Shown here: in pieces, positions 58,954 through 64,000 of the stretch | How positions within the stretch are numbered: position 1 is the first letter of the stretch | Layout: every line of letters begins with the position of its first letter | Origin: Hippophae tibetana | Lineage: Eukaryota > Streptophyta > Magnoliopsida > Rosales > Elaeagnaceae | Reading direction: 5' to 3' | Assembly: GCA_037013495.1 (NCBI GenBank) | Contig: CM072808.1 | Location: forward strand, 46,424,068 to 46,488,067 | Length of the DNA stretch: 64,000 nucleotides | Notes under the pieces: model-generated | The model's database searches: none | What the model saw: the letters and a program-made list of their open reading frames with translations, nothing else | Told to the model about the DNA's origin: nothing | Program-made: the position numbers and the translations under genes

Positions 58954-61900
58954 AGAAATAAAATGGATTTAAAAATTTATCATTCTCAAGAATAAGAAAA
59001 ATATTTACAATGAAAGATATAGTTTATTATAAAATAAGTAATAAAGAAACAAATATCAATATTATAAATGCAAAATGAATGTATAATATATCACTAATTG
59101 ACAAAAACATTATGGATAAACTATTAAAATCCCTTAAAAAAACAAAAAGAAAATTAGATACATTCATTTAAGAGAAACTGAAATATTAATAAAAGTATAT
59201 TTTAGATAATGAATTGATAGATCAATAAAATTAGTATTGCTAGATAATAGAATAATAAATAAATATGCTTCATTACAAATAATTTGTATAAACATAAGAT
59301 ACCGAAAAATTAAAACTCACAAGATATTCCAAATTTACCATTAGTATTAATTATACGAACTTAAAACAAGTATTAAATTTAGCCTATAAATTTGAAATAG
59401 TGGATTTAATAAAAGAATAAAATCATTAATTTTTAATACATTACATAATAAGATACTCATTAACAAACAGTTATAATAGTTTAATATATGAACAAAATAA
59501 AGTTATAGAAATAGATAAGATTTTATAAGAAATTTGACAAATAACAAAACCAAAAATATTAATAGATTTTGAAATACTTGAAGAATGAAATTTATATGTT
59601 AAAAAAACTTATGATATCAAAAAGAAAAAAATAATGTAGCAAGAAAAAGTATCAAGGTTTGTGAATCTTGAATGAGAAACCTCTAACAAAGAAAGAGATG
59701 TGACATATTTAAAACAAGTTAAAAAATAAAATCATTAGTCCATGATATAATATTAGAAATAAAATGTTCAAAAATAAATTACAGAATATAGAATTAGATT
59801 TTAACGAAAGCCTAATAAGAATATCAAAAAAGCAAATAAAAATAATGAAAATTTTAATTCTTTTAGCATAATAAATTGATATAGTACAAGAATCAAATAT
59901 CAAGTCCTAACAAAACATAAATGAAACAAAAAAACTCCTAAAATAAATAAGAGAATATGATTATAATAAGAAATTACAATAAGACATATATAAGAAATTT
60001 ACAGAATTAAGAATAAATGTTAATAACATATCTAGAAATAATAAAATTATAGGTCATAAGTTTGATCTATTTGAAGGATTAAAATAAGAATCATCTAAAA
60101 GATTGGAGGCTAATGCCTAAGAACAAGAAGAAAATATCGAGGAGAAACCCGAGGATAAAGAATAAGTTATAATTTAAGTTTATTGGAATATAAAAAGAAT
60201 TAGAATAAAATCCTGAAAATAGGAACATAGAAAGATTAATTAGTCTGTTAACCTTAACAAATAAAGAATTAGAAGTACATTGTGATGAAAAAAAATTTAT
60301 AAACAAAGAAGAAGATAATATGATAATAGGAAGCGAAACTTAATCTAAATAAAAAAATATGATCTCAAAAAATCATATGAAACCTATTTCATTGCCACTT
60401 TCTTATTAAGAAGAAACATTTGTCCCATATAAGAAATAAAGAAATAGGCAAATATCAGAAGAACTTGACATTCTTTATAGAATAAGAGTTACATTGGGAA
60501 ACTAGAGTTGATATTCTACCAAAATTCAAACTTCATAAAAATTATAGATATGATATTTGAGATCAAAATTGCATAAGAGATAGGAATTTTTTTTTAGCTG
60601 AATGGTCTAATGGAATAAGTATAATCATACAAATTTCTCAAATCATACAATCAAACCCTTCAACTTATAGAGTCTTAGTAGTTCACAAGATGACAATTGA
60701 TGTTAAAATTTGGTTTACAAATTTAACAAAACAATAATACAAATATAGATATTTAGATACTATAGTAAAGAAAATATACAATAAATTTATTGAAAAAGAC
60801 AAAGGTAGATATATCATTAAATACAGTGAAAATGAAATTGAAGAAGCCACATGACATTTAACAAATATGAAAATATTTTATATGTGTTATATAAATTCAT
60901 TTATTTATGAATATTAAATATATTATCACAAGTTAACATCCTCCATGCAACAAAAAAACTTATAAAAAATGTTTTTATAAGAAAAAACTTATAAAGAAAT
61001 GTTTTTATAAGAATTATTTAGAACATTACGTAGAACTATAACAGAAAAATGAAATAGAAAAACTATACCAGACATCTTAGAAAAAAGAATAAAAACTCTT
61101 AAAAATTAGGCAATCATTAAATATCAAGAAAGATAAGAATATAAAAAAGAAATTATAAAATCTATTATGATACAAGAGATTTTAGGATGCAAGAAGAACA
61201 TGGATGTAATAAAATCTTAAAATAAAAAGTATAACAATATAAAAAAATACCAAATATTCAAGAGATATCAATTTAGAAAACAATATTTTCAACAATATAA
61301 GGGATTGTATATTAAAGAACCTTATTTAAAAAGATATTTTATGAGAAAAAGATACAAATCACCATAAAACAAAAATTAATCAAGAAAAAAATGAAAATGT
61401 TGGATCTACAATGAGGAAGGGCATTATACTAATGAATGCCCTAACATGATTCAACATAAAATTAATTTAAAGATGAATTTTCACAAAAAAACAAAAATCG
61501 TTGAAGAACCATTTGAGATGGAATTAGAACCAATAGATAAATCAGATATATATGATACTTATAGTATTTATCTATTATAATAAACTTAAAAGGAATAACT
61601 AGTTCAAAATATGAATATTCTTCATCAGAAGATGAATAATTTGTATATTATTATAAATTTAAAAAACACTTATATTAATATAGGATTGAAATTTAAAGGT
61701 TACACAAGTTATCATTTATGTGTAGATATATGAACTAGTATGTGTATAGCTAGTAAATATGTATTCTCATAATAACTCTAAAAACAAGCACCAAAAGATT
61801 TAATTATAAGATAATAAATCTTAATAAAATCTTAAAAGATACAAATAGAATGATATGATGAGAGAAATTTCATATTACTACCATATATTAACAAAAAACA

Positions 61901-64000
61901 AAAGTTGATTTATTAATACCCTTTACTCACTATTTAGATAGAATAAGTTTAATAATATTAGATGGTAAAATCATTTATGTGTCAAAATGAGAAAAGTTTT
62001 AACAATATAAAACCTAAATTTTATACAATAACACAAAAAGTGAAAACGTGGTGAAAAAGATACAAAATAGTAATCTTGTATAAAAAATATTTTATTAGGC
62101 ATGGAAGAGAAACACAATTTTTTTCTTAATAAAATATAAGAAATAAAATTGTTGTAAACACTTAAGCTCAGAAAACCCTTTGAATCCTAAAATTAGTAAG
62201 TCTAAAATAATAATAAGCATAGAGTTCAAAGACCCTAATAAAATCATAAAAGTAAAACCAATGATTTATAACAAGAATACAAAGATGAATTTGAAAAATA
62301 AATTAAAAATGTTTTAGAGTTAAAAGTAATAATATCCAATAATACACCCCATTCAAGTTTATCATTTTTAGTCGAAATAGTAATTGAGAAAAGAAGAGGT
62401 AAAAAGAGATTGTTAATAAATTTAAAACCTTGAATAAAAAAACATTAATGATGGATATTTTATTCCAAAGAAAGAAGAATTGTTATCATTAATAAAAAAA
62501 TTAAATATTTCTCAAGTTTTGATTGTAAAAATAGATTTCAACAAATAAGACTTGATAAATTATTACATAAATTAATAGTATTTGGTTACTCATAAGAACA
62601 ATTCTAATAGATAGTTGTACCATTTAGATTAAAATAATCACTATGTATTTTTGAAAAACATATGTATAATATCTTTAAAAAGTTACATTATATTTGTTGT
62701 GTATACATTAATGACATTTTAATATTTAGTAATGACGTAAATAAATATTACTTAGATATTATTAATGTCTTATAAGAATGTAGGAAATAAAAACTTGTTC
62801 TATAAAAAAGAAAGGTTGTAATAACTCAATAAAAAAATAAGTATCTAGGATTAGAAATAGAAGATGAAAAACATCATCTTTAATCTCATATATTAAACAA
62901 AATGCAAGAATTTTCTAGTGAAATCAAAGATAAAATAGCTACAAAGATTTTTAGAATATTTGTCTTATATAGAAACATACATAAAAAAATTAGTAGAAAT
63001 GCATACAAGCTAAACTCAAATAAGTTTATGACAATGTAAAAGCATAACTAAAAACTTGCCAACTTTATACCACCTAAGTCAAGATGATAAAATGATAATA
63101 GAAATAGATGCTTTACATAAATATTAAAGAGTATTTCTAAAAATAAAGGTAGATGACAATATTAATATCTTTGTATATACATATTAGGATCTTTTTAGGA
63201 TTAAAAATTAAATTATCATAGTAATAAAAATGAATATTTAGTTGTTAGAAAGGTTATAAAGAAATTTGCAATATATGTTATTAATTAAAAGTTTATTATC
63301 GGAACAAATAATAATTTTTTTGGATATTCTTTAAGGACTAATCTTGCAAATGATTATAAGTAAGGTCAATTAAGTAGATGAAATCAATGTTTCAATCATT
63401 ATAAATTTAATGTTGAATATTTATTAGGATAAAACAATTTTATTGATGCATTAACTAAAGAATTCACATATTTAACTACTTTTTATTTATTAGGAATGAA
63501 TCCTCTTTAAGTAAACATCAAGATCAAAGAAAAAAATTAAAATTCTATAGGACTAACTTGAGATATTATATCTTAAGAAATTCTTAAAAGATAACATCAA
63601 ACAGATTAACCCTACAACCAAGTAGAAAAACTCAAACATTCAAACTACACAAATGATGAAATTATCTCAAATGAAAATAAAGAATCAAAGTTATCAAAAT
63701 AAGTGAAGAAGAAAATAATCTCTATAGAGAAAAAGAAAAAGAAAAGCTCATACCAAAAAGGAGCTTAATCGTCCCAAAGCTTTACCATAAAAAAATTTGA
63801 TTTGGAAGAGTTAAGCATAAAACGTGGTCAAATGTTAAGTTAGATCTATTATGAATTAAGAAAAAATAATAATTTTTTTGAAGTTAAAGTTAATTATACT
63901 ACCAGTAAAGTGATTATTATCTCAAAAAGTAATATGTATATCACTTAGAAAGATGATGAAAAGATTAATAAATATGAAACTGCTTTCAATTGGAATGAAT

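Larger units (their letters stand above)
56780..64000 (+). mobile_element. Decayed endogenous pararetrovirus (Caulimoviridae) copy 2, running off the window
   Basis: This is a fossil integrated pararetrovirus, plus orientation, homologous to copy 1 and in the same direction about 31.7 kb away. Parts recognised from left to right: an upstream putative movement/coat portion; a coat-protein zinc-knuckle region near 61400-61450; a retropepsin-like region near 61680-61770; a reverse transcriptase near 62340-62900 with the YIxDIL-type core near 62700-62725; and an RNase H region near 63070-63480. A further stretch is shared with copy 1 to the window edge. It is badly broken throughout, with very many disruptions, and AT-rich. 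It is interrupted at 56931-58948 by a solo LTR of another element. Old, judged from decay and divergence from copy 1. The left edge is approximate. Confidence 0.8.

Noticed and set aside
1-64000. CRISPR arrays, operons, ribosome binding sites
   Set aside because: The window is plant nuclear DNA with spliced genes; the tandem repeats seen lack spacers and have other explanations.

Overview
The window reads as AT-rich nuclear DNA of a flowering plant, most likely a eudicot. Every host gene is split by GT...AG introns, and the products are plant-typical: a chloroplast-targeted aldolase, a plant complex I LYR subunit, a NACK-like kinesin-7, chloroplast histidinol dehydrogenase, a CBM43/X8 cell-wall protein and a GH9 endoglucanase. 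I cannot name the species. Seven gene models are well supported, and the exon phases of all the multi-exon ones close exactly. I saw no tRNA, rRNA or CRISPR array.

Layout: a possible terminal exon of an upstream gene (387-493, weak); an internally duplicated four-helix membrane protein (1452-2093, minus); NDUFB9/CIB22 of mitochondrial complex I (3961-6133, minus); a 13-exon kinesin-7 (8500-13816, minus); a complete-looking hAT DNA transposon with TIRs, 8-bp TSDs and an open transposase gene (17219-21863); chloroplast fructose-bisphosphate aldolase (23184-26506, minus); a decayed caulimovirid (endogenous pararetrovirus) copy (about 27180-31400); an unrecognised acidic 246-aa protein (33130-33870, minus); histidinol dehydrogenase (38016-43160, plus); an X8-domain secreted protein (44620-47422, plus); a GH9 endoglucanase (49805-52867, minus); a 3-4 kb gene-poor stretch; and a second decayed caulimovirid copy (from about 56780, running off the right end) interrupted by a roughly 2-kb solo LTR with a perfect 5-bp target duplication.

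The genes are a typical plant neighbourhood rather than a pathway cluster: Calvin cycle/glycolysis, histidine synthesis, respiration, cytokinesis and wall remodelling sit side by side with separate promoters. The X8 protein and the GH9 enzyme are convergent neighbours that both act at the cell wall, but nothing in the sequence shows joint regulation.

The least ordinary items are the potentially autonomous hAT element, with its unusual load of internal repeats; the nested solo LTR inside a pararetrovirus fossil; the two same-orientation pararetrovirus fossils that bracket the histidinol dehydrogenase to GH9 block; and the 2+2 duplicated membrane protein. I found no convincing new multi-gene system.
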